A stretch of 64,000 nt of DNA, taken from the NCBI GenBank assembly GCA_029866155.1, contig JARWZW010000027.1, positions 1-64,000 on the forward strand, written 5' to 3'. This document shows, one piece after another, positions 1-8,957 of this stretch; the first letter of the stretch is position 1; each line of letters opens with the position of its first letter. The notes under the pieces were generated by a model. That model ran no database searches, was not told the DNA's origin, and saw nothing but the letters and a program-made list of their open reading frames with translations. Origin of the DNA: Caulobacter sp. Its GTDB lineage: Bacteria; Pseudomonadota; Alphaproteobacteria; Caulobacterales; Caulobacteraceae. A program made the position numbers and the translations under genes.

Positions 1-1
1 C

Positions 2-2140
2 CAGTTGTCAGAGGGGGCTGGTCTGTTGTCCCGAGATTCCGGCTTTCGGGAAGCCGTGGCCTCGAGCGACGCCCTGACCATCGAGTCGTCCCTCAGGACT
101 CTGCAGGCCCGGCTGAAACTGGACCGGGCCTTTCTGGTCAGTATTGATGGCGCGATCATCGGCGCCCCTGACCTCAGTGAGACGGAAGCCGCCGCCCTCT
201 GGTCGGTGCTGGATTCCGGTGCAGGTGACGGCGTGCTGCGTCTGGGCGTCGTCCCCTACCAGGCGGTCGCCGAACCGGTCATGGCCCCGCATCTGACTGG
301 CTGGGTGGTGTTTGCAGACCGGCTGGACCGGACCGAAATGAAGTCCCTTGAGCAGCTGGCCTCCATTTCCCTGAACGCGACGGTGCTGTCCCGGCCAGGC
401 GGCGGGGCATGGCGCTCCACCGATCCCGGGGAGAAGCCGGATCCCCGCCTGGTCGGGTTTGTAGAGGATGCAGGGACCGGAGTCCGACCTCTGGATACCG
501 ACCAGGGCCAAGCCCTGGCCCTGGCGCATCCCCTGAAGGTGATGGGGGAAACGTCTCTGGCGGTGCTGGTCCTGCGGTACCCCCTCCAGCTCGCCCTGGC
601 CCCCTATTACCGTCTCACCCTGGTGTTGGCCCTGGTCGCCCTGGCCGGACTGGGCGTCCTGATCGCTGGCAGCTGGCTGCTGGCCCGCTCGATCACCCGG
701 CCCGTATCGGCCCTGGACCTTGCCGCCGGTCGCCTGCGGGATGGCGAGGACGCCCATGTCGAGCCCGCCACCCGGGATGAGATCGGACGCCTGGCCGAGA
801 GTTTCAACGCCATGGCCTCGGGTATCCGCGACCGCGAGGGCCGGATAGCCGCCATGGCCCTGACGGATCAGGAAACCCAGCTCCCCAACCGTCGGGCTCT
901 GGAGGCCTCGATCGCCCGGTCCGGGCCGGAGGGACTGTTCATCGTCGCCTTTGGCGTCGATCGCTTCCTGCAACTCAGGGCCGCAGTGGGTTACAGGCTG
1001 GCGGCGACAGTGTTGCAGCGACTGGCCGGGCGACTGGGCGAACTGGCCCCCGATGTGATCTGCGCCCGCCTGTCCAGCGACAGGCTGGTCATGATGTTCC
1101 GGGCCGGCGGGCCCAACGAGGCCCTGTTGCGGACCAGCCGTCTGCTCAAGGGCCTCAGCCGGCCTGTCCGGATTCAGGATCTGATCATCGAGGTGGGTCT
1201 CACGGCAGGACTGGCTCTGGTCGATGACCCCCATCCGGCGCCGCCCGTGGAACGGGCCAGCATCGCCCTGGATCAGGCCCGCGCCGCCCATTCGCCTGTG
1301 GCCCTGTTTGACGCCGACGCCTATGGCGACCCTGGCTCCAGGCTGCTCCTGATGAGCGAGATGCTGGAGGCCCTGGAAAGCGGGGCCATCACCCTGGCCT
1401 ATCAGCCAAAGCACGACACTCGCGCCGGCCGGATCAGCGGTGTGGAGGCCCTGATCCGCTGGAACCACCCGGTCCGGGGATTTGTCTCCCCCGGCATGTT
1501 CGTCACCCTGGCCGAGGAGACCGGCCTTATCCGGGTCCTGACCCGCTGGACCCTCGAACGGGCCCTGATCGACCAGAAGGGCTTTCGAAAGTCCGGCCAT
1601 GACCTTCCGGTCTCGGTGAACCTGTCAGGTCGGATGCTGGGGGAGAGCGACTTCGCCGATGAAGCCATCGCCATGATCCAGCGGGCAGAAGGCCGAATCT
1701 GCCTGGAGATCACAGAGGCGGCCGTCATCGAAAACCCGGAAAAGGCGCTGGGGATCATAGACCGCCTGCGCCAGGCCGGAATCGCCATCTCCATCGACGA
1801 CTATGGGTCGGGGCCGTCGTCCCTGGCCTATCTGAAACGGATTCATGCCGATGAACTGAAGATCGACAAGGCGTTCGTCATGTCCCTGGATCGCAACGGC
1901 CGGGATGCCCTGCTGGTCAAGTCGACCATCGACCTGGGCCATAGCCTGGGACTCAGGATCGTCGCCGAAGGCGTCGAAACCGCAGAGGCCCTGGCGATCC
2001 TGACCGGAATGGGCTGTGATCTCGCCCAGGGCTATTTCATCGCCCGCCCCATGCCCGCCAGCCAGCTTCTGGTCTTCCTTGACGAGGCCGAGGACCGGGC
2101 CAAAGGCCGGGACGAGGCCAGCCGGAAAGCCGCCGGCTGA
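2..2140 (+). CDS. HAMP-GGDEF-EAL cyclic-di-GMP phosphodiesterase, 5' end outside window
   Basis: Membrane receptor of cyclic-di-GMP turnover. Order: an extracytoplasmic sensor region (about residues 1-195), a transmembrane helix (about 200-226), HAMP (about 228-275), a GGDEF domain (about 285-430) and an EAL domain (about 440-695). The GGDEF signature is lost (LSSDR at the loop), so the cyclase half is probably inactive. The EAL half keeps the key motifs VEALIRW, SVNLS, EITE, IDDYGSG, ELKIDK and AEGVE, so hydrolysis of c-di-GMP is likely. The first visible start is TTG at 5, but such receptors have a first membrane helix before the sensor. None is visible, so the true start probably lies upstream of the window. 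The next gene begins 100 bases downstream on the same strand. Confidence 0.85.
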   Translation, partial: QLSEGAGLLSRDSGFREAVASSDALTIESSLRTLQARLKLDRAFLVSIDGAIIGAPDLSETEAAALWSVLDSGAGDGVLRLGVVPYQAVAEPVMAPHLTGWVVFADRLDRTEMKSLEQLASISLNATVLSRPGGGAWRSTDPGEKPDPRLVGFVEDAGTGVRPLDTDQGQALALAHPLKVMGETSLAVLVLRYPLQLALAPYYRLTLVLALVALAGLGVLIAGSWLLARSITRPVSALDLAAGRLRDGEDAHVEPATRDEIGRLAESFNAMASGIRDREGRIAAMALTDQETQLPNRRALEASIARSGPEGLFIVAFGVDRFLQLRAAVGYRLAATVLQRLAGRLGELAPDVICARLSSDRLVMMFRAGGPNEALLRTSRLLKGLSRPVRIQDLIIEVGLTAGLALVDDPHPAPPVERASIALDQARAAHSPVALFDADAYGDPGSRLLLMSEMLEALESGAITLAYQPKHDTRAGRISGVEALIRWNHPVRGFVSPGMFVTLAEETGLIRVLTRWTLERALIDQKGFRKSGHDLPVSVNLSGRMLGESDFADEAIAMIQRAEGRICLEITEAAVIENPEKALGIIDRLRQAGIAISIDDYGSGPSSLAYLKRIHADELKIDKAFVMSLDRNGRDALLVKSTIDLGHSLGLRIVAEGVETAEALAILTGMGCDLAQGYFIARPMPASQLLVFLDEAEDRAKGRDEASRKAAG

Positions 2141-2240
2141 AGGCGACCGACCCCTGGGACAGGGCGAAATCCGTTGGCAGGGTCGGGCGCAATGGCTCTA
2201 GACTGGGCCCCTTGCGCTTCTTCGGCGCCAGAGGCCCTTC

Positions 2241-2813
2241 ATGCGACTTTCCAAGCCCCGTATCGCCCCGGTCGAGGATGCCGCCCTGGATGAGGCGCAG
2301 CAGGCGCTGCTCGCCCCCATAGTCGCAGGCGGCCGACCCATCCTGAATATCTTCCGCACCCTGGTGACGGCTCCGGCTGCCCTCAAGGGCTTTCTGGGAT
2401 GGGGTGAGTATATCCTGTCGCAGAAGAACAGCCTGCCTGCCCGCGAGCGGGAAATCGTTGTCCTGCGGATCGGCTGGCTCTGCCGCGCCGGCTATGAATG
2501 GACCCAGCACGTGCCCATCGGCCAAAGGGCTGGACTGACCGGAGACGAGGTGGCCCGGATCAAGACCGGGGCAGACGCTGATGGATGGAGCCCTGCTGAC
2601 GCAGCCATCCTGCTGGCGACGGATCAGCTGCACCATGACCAGTTCATCAGCGAGGCGATCTGGACCCGCCTGCTGGAACATCTCACTCAGCGCCAGATCA
2701 TGGATCTGGTGTTCACGGCGGGCCAGTACACCCAGGTCTGCATGATGCTGAACAGTTTCGGCGTGCAGCTGGATGTCGGCCAGACTCTTGACCCTGACCT
2801 CAAGGGCTTTTGA
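2241..2813 (+). CDS. carboxymuconolactone decarboxylase (AhpD-fold) family protein
   Basis: A 190-residue all-helical protein of the CMD/AhpD fold. Typical family sequence is seen: LPAREREIVVLRIGWLCRAG followed by YEWTQHVPIGQRAGLT, the helix pair that carries the catalytic centre in this family. The AhpD CxxC pair is absent (only one Cys, in the WLCRAGYEW stretch), so a disulfide peroxidase-reductase role is unlikely. A decarboxylase-like or unknown role is more probable. Many caulobacters carry such genes among lipid and aromatic catabolic genes. The ATG start lies a few bases after a purine-rich stretch. No operon partner is obvious, and the protease gene follows about 110 bases later. Confidence 0.8.
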   Translation: MRLSKPRIAPVEDAALDEAQQALLAPIVAGGRPILNIFRTLVTAPAALKGFLGWGEYILSQKNSLPAREREIVVLRIGWLCRAGYEWTQHVPIGQRAGLTGDEVARIKTGADADGWSPADAAILLATDQLHHDQFISEAIWTRLLEHLTQRQIMDLVFTAGQYTQVCMMLNSFGVQLDVGQTLDPDLKGF

Positions 2814-2922
2814 CGACCAGCTTCCGACCATCCGGCGATTCCGCAGTCGCCTGACCGGCGACCCCCCTTGGCGCCGCCGCCCGGGAGTGCTTGTGTGGCA
2901 TTAACCATTGGGGGCGTGTGGG

Positions 2923-4023
2923 ATGAAGGGTCGAAAGTATCTGCTGTTTGCCCGGGCGCGGCGACCTGCGCCCCGGCGGCTGGCGGCCTTCTCGTTTCCG
3001 CCCGAAGCCGATTTTGTCTTCGACTCCCAGTCTGATCAGTCGAGCTTCGATGTCGGCCATGCCGTCCAGGCGCCGCCTGCGGGCGAACTGGACCTTCTTG
3101 ACGCCTATTCCAACGCCGTGGTCCGGGCCGTCGAGCGGGTCGGTCCGGCTGTGGTGCGGGTCCAGCCCCTGACGGCGGATCGCAGCTTCGCGGGTGAAGG
3201 CTCCGGCTTTGTCGTATCGTCCGACGGGCTCATCCTGACCAACAGCCATGTTGTCCAGGGCTTCGGGCGGTTCGCCATCATCACCGCCGAGGGCCGGGCC
3301 CTCACCGCCCGCTGCGTCGGCGATGATCCGGACACCGACATCGCCCTGTTGAAGATCGAGCAGGGGGTCAAGCTGCCCTGGGCGCGGCTTGGCAATTCCA
3401 AGGGCCTCAAGCGAGGCCAGCTGGTCATCGCCATCGGTGCTCCCCTCGGGTTCGAGGCGACCGTGACCACGGGCGTGGTCTCCGCCCTGGGACGGTCCCT
3501 TCGCGGTGAGCGGGGCCGCCTGATCGAGGACCTGATCCAGACAGACGCTGCGCTCAACTACGGCAATAGCGGTGGTCCCCTGGTCAACAGCGCCGGTGAA
3601 GTGGTCGGGATCGCCACCGCGGTGATTTCCGGCGCCCAGGGCCTCTGTTTCGCCGTCGCCGCCAATACCGCCAACTTTGTCATGACCGAGCTCCTCGCCC
3701 ATGGTCATGTGCGGCGCGGTTCGATCGGGGTGGTCGCCCAGCAGACTCCGGTTCCCCCGGCCATGGCCCGGGCGACCGGAGTCACACAGGGTTACGCCGT
3801 CTGGGTCGCGGCGATCGAGGCCCAGGGTCCGGCCGCCAAGTCCGGCCTGGCCGAGGGCGACCTGATCATCTCGGCCGATGGCGCACCCCTGACGGGCCTG
3901 GATGACCTGCTAAGGGTCCTGGGCCCCGGCAGCATTGACCGCCAGATTGCCTTCGAGGTGATCCGGGCCGGCAAGCGCATGGTTATCAAGGTCACGCCCA
4001 AGGCCCGCAAGAAGCACGGCTAG
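2923..4023 (+). CDS. trypsin-like serine protease with PDZ domain (HtrA/DegP-like)
   Basis: S1C-type protease of 366 residues. The catalytic triad is visible: His109 in TNSHVVQG, Asp139 in DTDIALLKI and Ser216 in YGNSGGPLVN. One PDZ domain follows at about 275-355 (GYAVWVAAIEAQGPAAKSGL, then EGDLIISADG). DegP usually has a signal peptide and two PDZ domains. Here there is one PDZ and no convincing signal peptide, since the N terminus is Arg-rich (MKGRKYLLFARARRPAPRR). The protein may therefore be cytoplasmic, or its real start or anchor may be misjudged. ATG 2923 was preferred over TTG 2908. The TAG stop is the first three bases of an intergenic repeat. Confidence 0.85.
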   Translation: MKGRKYLLFARARRPAPRRLAAFSFPPEADFVFDSQSDQSSFDVGHAVQAPPAGELDLLDAYSNAVVRAVERVGPAVVRVQPLTADRSFAGEGSGFVVSSDGLILTNSHVVQGFGRFAIITAEGRALTARCVGDDPDTDIALLKIEQGVKLPWARLGNSKGLKRGQLVIAIGAPLGFEATVTTGVVSALGRSLRGERGRLIEDLIQTDAALNYGNSGGPLVNSAGEVVGIATAVISGAQGLCFAVAANTANFVMTELLAHGHVRRGSIGVVAQQTPVPPAMARATGVTQGYAVWVAAIEAQGPAAKSGLAEGDLIISADGAPLTGLDDLLRVLGPGSIDRQIAFEVIRAGKRMVIKVTPKARKKHG

Positions 4024-4066
4024 AGTCCGTTCCGATAGGTGTGAAGCGGTTATCGGGACAGTCTCT
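4021..4066 (+). repeat. intergenic palindromic repeat, type 1, copy A
   Basis: About 46 bases with the core GTGAAGCGGTTATCGG and imperfect inverted ends (AGAGTCCGTTCC at the left, GGGACAGTCTCT at the right). Its first three bases are the TAG stop codon of the protease gene, and TAGAGTC creates a GANTC site. Related copies lie at 8031, 24252, 55931 and 63856. Confidence 0.85.
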
Positions 4067-4138
4067 GGCGCTTCTTCCCGAAGGTCGCCCATCGGCCTTC
4101 TGCATTAGGCGGTACGAAAACCAGATACCGGAGATGGC

Positions 4139-5404
4139 CTAACGCGCGCCCGCCCGTCGGCGCAGGGAGCCCTGCATGAAGTCGTTCGGCGGCTCGGCCT
4201 CGGCCAGAACCGCATCGCGGATGGCCCTTGGTTCGCCGAACAGGTGGCCCTGGCCAAAGGCCATGTCCAGATCGAGGATATCGACGATCTGTCGCTCGCT
4301 CTCGACCTTCTCCACGATGGTCTCGACGCCATAGCGCCGGGTCAGCCTTGCGAAATCGGCGGCATGCAGGTCGGGCAGGGAGCGGATGATCAGCCGCCCG
4401 TCATTCTCTTCCAGCTGGTCCAGAAGCATCTGGGCGCCGACCTTGATGAACTTGATGTCGGCCCGGGCCAGGTCCTGGAAATCGAGATCCAGATCCATGA
4501 CCTTGTCCAGGCTGAACCTGAAACCGAGGTCCGCCAGCCGCGCCATATGCCTGGCCTCGACCGGGCCGCGCTGTTCGAACGCGGCCTGGCCCAGTTCGAA
4601 GATCAGGGCGCCCGCCAGGTCCTTGTTGGCGGACAGGAACTCCAGGAACTGCGGGAAGAAGCCTTCGTCCGAGAGGCTGGCAAGGGAGATATTACAGAAG
4701 ATGCCGACCTTGCGGTCCTGCCGCGCCAGACGCCGGACGATCTGGACGCAGCGGAACAGCAGAAGATTGTCGATAGCCGCCACCAGGCCTTCGGGCTCGG
4801 CGACCGACAGATACTCCGCCGGCATCATTACCCGACCGGTCTCGTCCCGAAGCCGGGAGAAGCTCTCGTAGAAGACGGTCCGGCGCTGCGGCAGGGAGAC
4901 GATCGGTTGGAGATAGAGATCGACCCTGTTGTCGGCCAGGGCGTCCCGGACCGAGTCCAGCAGGGCCGCCGACTGGGCCGAGCGGCCACGGTCGGGGGTG
5001 CGGGCTGCGGTCACCTGGTTGGAAAGCTGGGTTTCGAGACGCTCGCTCATGCGCTGGACGACGTCCTCCAGCATATGGACCTCGCTGGACAGTTCCTCCG
5101 ACCGGCGCAGGGCGTCGTCTGTGACGGTCTCGACCACCTCGTTCATTCGCTGATCGACCCGCTCAAGCTGGTCGGCCAGAATCTGGTGAGCCTCGCGGAT
5201 GGACCCGACCTCATCCTGAAGACGCGCATTGTCCAGGGCCATGGCGATCAGGGCGTGAAAGGCGAAACAGAGTCCCAGGGCGGCGATGAAGGTCGCCAGA
5301 CCCACGGCCGCGCCGGCGCCTTCGCCACGACCCACCAGCACCGCTGTCAGCAGTGACAGAGTGATGTAGAGGCCGGTCAGGATTACGAGGGTAGCCTTGC
5401 GCAT
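4139..5404 (-). CDS. tipF: TipF-like flagellar-placement protein with degenerate EAL domain
   Basis: About 421 residues: two N-terminal membrane helices (about 3-24 and 34-55), a coiled coil (about 56-110) and a C-terminal EAL-fold domain (about 160-410). The catalytic signature is broken: EAL reads ESF (FYESFSRLRD), the Asn motif reads NISLASL and the DD pair is SLDKV. This matches Caulobacter TipF, which is known to bind c-di-GMP without hydrolysing it and to recruit flagellar assembly factors to the new pole. The architecture and degeneracy drive the call. A second possible start at 5428 adds eight residues; 5404 puts the membrane helix at the very N terminus after GGCGGGA. The gene stands alone, convergent with the protease gene. 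Confidence 0.75.
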   Translation of the reverse strand: MRKATLVILTGLYITLSLLTAVLVGRGEGAGAAVGLATFIAALGLCFAFHALIAMALDNARLQDEVGSIREAHQILADQLERVDQRMNEVVETVTDDALRRSEELSSEVHMLEDVVQRMSERLETQLSNQVTAARTPDRGRSAQSAALLDSVRDALADNRVDLYLQPIVSLPQRRTVFYESFSRLRDETGRVMMPAEYLSVAEPEGLVAAIDNLLLFRCVQIVRRLARQDRKVGIFCNISLASLSDEGFFPQFLEFLSANKDLAGALIFELGQAAFEQRGPVEARHMARLADLGFRFSLDKVMDLDLDFQDLARADIKFIKVGAQMLLDQLEENDGRLIIRSLPDLHAADFARLTRRYGVETIVEKVESERQIVDILDLDMAFGQGHLFGEPRAIRDAVLAEAEPPNDFMQGSLRRRAGAR

Positions 5405-5579
5405 CGTCCCGCCTGTGCGAATCGTCATGATTATCGGCTGGAGTCCATCATGGTGTCGAATGTCTTAACGCCTCATTCCGCTCCGGGGTCAAATCAAGGC
5501 GGCTCGATCTCGCTTGCGGAATCAATTGGCGTCGGCATGCCGATTTCCCGGGGATGGATTCGACAGAGCTGACTGGGAC

Positions 5580-5594
5580 TGATAATCGTTCTCA
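5580..5594 (+). promoter_or_regulatory. probable Fur box upstream of feoAB
   Basis: TGATAATCGTTCTCA matches the 7-1-7 Fur consensus TGATAAT-N-ATTATCA at 12 of 14 arm positions. It ends 18 bases before the feoA ATG, where a repressor would block the promoter. A further small dyad, CTCAAGTTTTGAG, follows at 5591-5603. Iron-dependent repression of feoAB by Fur is well established in proteobacteria; its action here is inferred. Confidence 0.6.
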
Positions 5595-5612
5595 AGTTTT
5601 GAGTGGGCCCCG

Positions 5613-5957
5613 ATGATCGTTAGCCATTCCGTCCCTGCCGGACCCGGCGCAGAAGATCTGACCGATGATGCTCCCCTTCCGCTGGGAGGCGCCCGGCTTG
5701 GCCAGATCGGCGTGATTGACCAGGTGTCCGGGCGCCTTGCCATGAGCGACGGCCTGGACAGCGAAGAGCTGGAGCGCCGGCTTCTGGAACTGGGCTTTGT
5801 CGAGGGGGCCAAGGTCCAGCTCATTCACCAGGGTCTGTTCGGCGGCGATCCCATCGCCATCCGGGTCGACGATATGAGGGTGGCCCTGCGTCGCCGTGAG
5901 GCCAATGCCGTGCTGGTCCGCTTCGCCGTCAGCCATGCCGGAGTCGCCCGCCCTTGA
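5613..5957 (+). CDS. feoA: FeoA-family ferrous iron transport protein
   Basis: A 114-residue SH3-like FeoA protein, the small cytoplasmic partner of the FeoB iron channel. The family core is seen: the stretch LGQIGVIDQV, then LERRLLELGFVEGAKVQLIH and DPIAIRVDDMRVALRRREA. It is longer at the N terminus than the usual 75-85 residues (about 30 extra polar residues); a later start is possible, but ATG 5613 is the only good one near the Fur-type site. The stop overlaps the TTG start of feoB, so the two genes are co-translated. Confidence 0.92.
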   Translation: MIVSHSVPAGPGAEDLTDDAPLPLGGARLGQIGVIDQVSGRLAMSDGLDSEELERRLLELGFVEGAKVQLIHQGLFGGDPIAIRVDDMRVALRRREANAVLVRFAVSHAGVARP

Positions 5958-7816
5958 CCGCCTCCCTGTCGTCCTCCGTCCGGATCGCCCTGGTCGGCAA
6001 TCCAAATTCCGGCAAGACCGCCCTGTTCAACGCCCTGACCGGCAGCCGTCAGAAGGTCGCCAACTATGCTGGCGTCACTGTCGAGCGGAAGGAGGGTACG
6101 GTCGTGACCCCGACGGGCAGGACCCTGCATATTCTCGACCTGCCTGGCACCTACAGCCTTCGCGCCCGCAGTCCTGATGAGGCCGTGACCCGCGATGCGG
6201 TCCTGGGGACCCTGCAGGGCGAACAGGAGCCTGATGTCCTGATCGCCGTGGCGGACGCCACCAACCTGCGGCTGGTGTTGCGGCTGGTTCTGGAACTGAA
6301 ACAGGTTGGCAGACCGTTCGTCCTGGCCCTCAACATGTTTGATATCGCCCAGCGTCAGGGTTTGAGGATTGATGTCGAGGGGCTGTCCAGGGCGCTTGGC
6401 GCGCCCGTTGTGCCGACGGTGGCAACCCGAAAACGCGGCATCGAGGATCTGGTGGCCGCTGCCGACGCCCTGTCGCTGGAGCGTCGTGAAGGCCAGAATA
6501 CCTGGCATGCCCCGACGGCCGCCCAGATCCGCGCCGCCCATGGCGAGGCCCAGAGGCTGCTGCGAACCTATGTCCGCCCTCCGGAACGGCCCGACACCCT
6601 GACCGGCCGGATCGACGGGGTCCTGCTGCACCCGGTCGGCGGTCTGGTCATCCTGCTGTCCCTGTTGTTTATCATGTTCCAGGCCGTCTTCACCTGGGCG
6701 GGCCCCCTGATGGACGGAATCGAGCTTGGCTTTTCCAGCCTGGCCGGCCTGGTCGCCACAGTGGTTCCCGAAGGCCTTCTTCTTGGCCTGATCAATGACG
6801 GCCTGATCGCCGGGGTGGGCAGTGTCCTGGTCTTCCTGCCGCAGATCCTGATCCTGTTCTTCTTCATCATCCTGCTGGAAGACAGCGGCTACATGGCCAG
6901 GGCCGCCTTCCTCATGGACAGGATCATGGGCGGGGCCGGCCTGCACGGGCGCGCCTTCATTCCCCTTCTGTCCAGCCTGGCCTGCGCCATTCCGGGCATC
7001 ATGGCCACCCGGGTGATCGACCAGCGGCGGGACCGGCTGACCACCATCCTGGTCGCCCCCCTGATGACCTGTTCCGCCCGGATCCCGGTCTATACCCTGA
7101 TCATCGGAGCCCTGATCCCCAACCGTACGGTCCTGGGCGTGGTCAGCCTCCAGGGCCTGGTGATGTTCGGCCTCTACGCCGCCGGCATCATCTCGACCCT
7201 GCTGGTGTCCTTCGTGATCCAGCGTCTGTTCTGGCGAACCCAGAGCGAGCCCTTCATGATGGAGCTCCCGGCCTATAAGCAGCCTGATCCGGCGACCGTA
7301 GCCCGGCAGCTCTGGCAGCGGGCCAGCATCTTCCTCAGCCGCGCTGGCCGCATCATCCTGCCCCTGATGGTCCTGGTCTGGGTGCTCTCCACCTTCCCCT
7401 ATCCGCCGCAGGGGGCCACGGGGCCGGCTATCGACTACAGTTTCGCCGGCATGATCGGTCACGCCATCGAGCCTCTGCTGCGGCCTATCGGCTTCAACTG
7501 GCAGATGTCGGTCGCCCTGGTTCCGGGCATGGCGGCCCGCGAGGTGGCGGTGGCTGCCCTCGGCACGGTCTATGCCGTTGGCGAGAGTGGCGGGGCGCTA
7601 TCGGGCATACTGGCCCAGCAATGGTCCCTGGCCAGCGGTCTGAGCTTCCTGGCCTGGTACATCTTCGCCCCGCAATGCGTCGCCACCCTTGGCGTGGTCA
7701 AGCGCGAGACCAACAGCTGGACCTGGCCCACGGTCATGTTCGCCTACATGCTCGCCCTGGCCTATGGCGCGTCGTTCCTGGTGTTCAATGCCGCGAAAGC
7801 CATGGGCTGGGGGTAG
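5954..7816 (+). CDS. feoB: ferrous iron transporter FeoB
   Basis: A 620-residue GTP-gated ferrous iron permease. The N-terminal G domain shows G1 GNPNSGKT, G3 DLPGTYSL and G4 NMFD. The membrane part has the two Gate regions (LEDSGYMARAAFLMDRIMGG and LVPGMAAREVAVAALG) and about eight helices. It is shorter than the about 770 residues of E. coli FeoB, as in many alphaproteobacteria. It starts at TTG overlapping the feoA stop. No feoC is seen. Expression is probably Fur-repressed from the site upstream of feoA. Confidence 0.95.
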   Translation: MTASLSSSVRIALVGNPNSGKTALFNALTGSRQKVANYAGVTVERKEGTVVTPTGRTLHILDLPGTYSLRARSPDEAVTRDAVLGTLQGEQEPDVLIAVADATNLRLVLRLVLELKQVGRPFVLALNMFDIAQRQGLRIDVEGLSRALGAPVVPTVATRKRGIEDLVAAADALSLERREGQNTWHAPTAAQIRAAHGEAQRLLRTYVRPPERPDTLTGRIDGVLLHPVGGLVILLSLLFIMFQAVFTWAGPLMDGIELGFSSLAGLVATVVPEGLLLGLINDGLIAGVGSVLVFLPQILILFFFIILLEDSGYMARAAFLMDRIMGGAGLHGRAFIPLLSSLACAIPGIMATRVIDQRRDRLTTILVAPLMTCSARIPVYTLIIGALIPNRTVLGVVSLQGLVMFGLYAAGIISTLLVSFVIQRLFWRTQSEPFMMELPAYKQPDPATVARQLWQRASIFLSRAGRIILPLMVLVWVLSTFPYPPQGATGPAIDYSFAGMIGHAIEPLLRPIGFNWQMSVALVPGMAAREVAVAALGTVYAVGESGGALSGILAQQWSLASGLSFLAWYIFAPQCVATLGVVKRETNSWTWPTVMFAYMLALAYGASFLVFNAAKAMGWG

Positions 7817-7975
7817 GCCAGAAGCGCCGGCGCTTTCCGCAGTTGCCCCAGGCCTGCGGAAGGACCGGATGTCGGCCTGATGGACGGTTCCGGTCGCGCC
7901 AGGCCCCGGTTCAGCGTCCGACAGGTGTGGCGGGGTTGCCGGATCTGGATGTAACGCGTTCAGCCAGAAGTTTTT

Positions 7976-8017
7976 TTCCGTCTTGATCGAACCGATCACA
8001 ACCGAAAAACAGGCTCT
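7976..8017 (+). repeat. intergenic palindromic repeat, type 2, copy G
   Basis: Imperfect hairpin TTGATCG-aac-CGATCAC with flanks TTCCG and ACCGAAAAACAGGCTCT. It is the same design as the perfect copy at 9590. It lies next to a type 1 copy, so the two form a compound element between convergent genes and may also act as a terminator. Confidence 0.75.
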
Positions 8018-8030
8018 GATTCAAAGTGTT

Positions 8031-8081
8031 AGAGGATGTTTCGATCCGATAACCGCTTCACACTTATCAGAACATGTTCTA
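8031..8081 (-). repeat. intergenic palindromic repeat, type 1, copy B
   Basis: Read on the minus strand it begins TAGAACATGTTCTGATAAG and contains GTGAAGCGGTTATCGGATCG. The leading TAG is the stop codon of the convergent dehydrogenase gene, as in copies A, C and E. Confidence 0.85.
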
Positions 8082-8957
8082 GCGCGTCGGAACCGGGGTC
8101 TCGCCACGGTAGTCATAGAAGCCCCGGCCGGCCTTGCGGCCGAGCCAGCCTGCTTCGACGTATTTCACGAGCAGTGGACAGGGACGGTACTTGCTGTCCG
8201 CCAGGCCTTCATGCAGCACATTCATGATGCTGAGCACGGTGTCCAGACCAATGAAGTCGCCCAGTTCAAGCGGTCCCATGGGGTGGTTGGCCCCCAGCTT
8301 CATGGCGGTGTCGATGGACTCGACCGTCCCGACACCTTCATAGAGCGTGTAGATGGCCTCGTTGATCATCGGCACCAGAACGCGGTTGACGATGAAGGCC
8401 GGGAAGTCTTCGGCATTGGTTGTGGTCTTGCCGAGACTGCGGGCAAAGGTCACAGCGGTCTCGTAGGTATCGACGTCCGTTGCGATGCCGCGGATCACCT
8501 CCACCAGCTTCATCAGCGGCACCGGGTTCATGAAATGCAGCCCGATGAACCGCTCGGGCCGGTCCGTGGTCGAGGCCAGGCGGGTTATGGAGATGGAGGA
8601 TGTGTTGGAGGCCAGCAGGGTCTGGGCGCCCAGATGCGGCGCCAGGCTGCGGAAGATCGCCTTCTTGGTGTCTTCGTCCTCGGTGGCGGCCTCGATGGCC
8701 AGGTCGGTGACCGCCACAGCCTCGACGCCTTCAGCCGCCCTGATCCGTGAAAGCGCCGCGGCGACGTCCTCGTTGGTGATCAGTCCGCGGCTGGCCTGGC
8801 GGGTCAGGTTGAATTCGATCCGCTCCAGACCGGCTGCAATCTTCTCGGCTGACAGATCGTGGAGCAGGACCTCATAGCCGGCCAGGGCGCAGACATGGGC
8901 GATGCCCGAGCCCATCTGACCTGCGCCAATCACGCCGACCGACCGGATATGCGTCAT
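8079..8957 (-). CDS. 3-hydroxybutyryl-CoA (3-hydroxyacyl-CoA) dehydrogenase
   Basis: A 292-residue NAD-dependent dehydrogenase that oxidises 3-hydroxyacyl-CoA to 3-ketoacyl-CoA in beta-oxidation or butanoate metabolism. The Rossmann motif GVIGAGQMGSGIA is at the N terminus. ASNTSSISIT, the catalytic His region RFIGLHFMNPVPLMKLVE and the C-terminal helical domain (FIVNRVLVPMINEAIYTLYE, then GANHPMGPLELGDFIGLD) are all intact. The start was set at ATG 8957 because the frame can be read 17 codons further but the fold begins here and the length then equals the family norm. It stands alone, without an adjacent thiolase. Confidence 0.93.
   Translation of the reverse strand: MTHIRSVGVIGAGQMGSGIAHVCALAGYEVLLHDLSAEKIAAGLERIEFNLTRQASRGLITNEDVAAALSRIRAAEGVEAVAVTDLAIEAATEDEDTKKAIFRSLAPHLGAQTLLASNTSSISITRLASTTDRPERFIGLHFMNPVPLMKLVEVIRGIATDVDTYETAVTFARSLGKTTTNAEDFPAFIVNRVLVPMINEAIYTLYEGVGTVESIDTAMKLGANHPMGPLELGDFIGLDTVLSIMNVLHEGLADSKYRPCPLLVKYVEAGWLGRKAGRGFYDYRGETPVPTR

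Noticed and set aside
8-1600. Long open frame antisense to the GGDEF/EAL gene
   Set aside because: Gly/Gln/Arg-rich, repetitive and a codon-position mirror of the real gene; typical of high-GC DNA.
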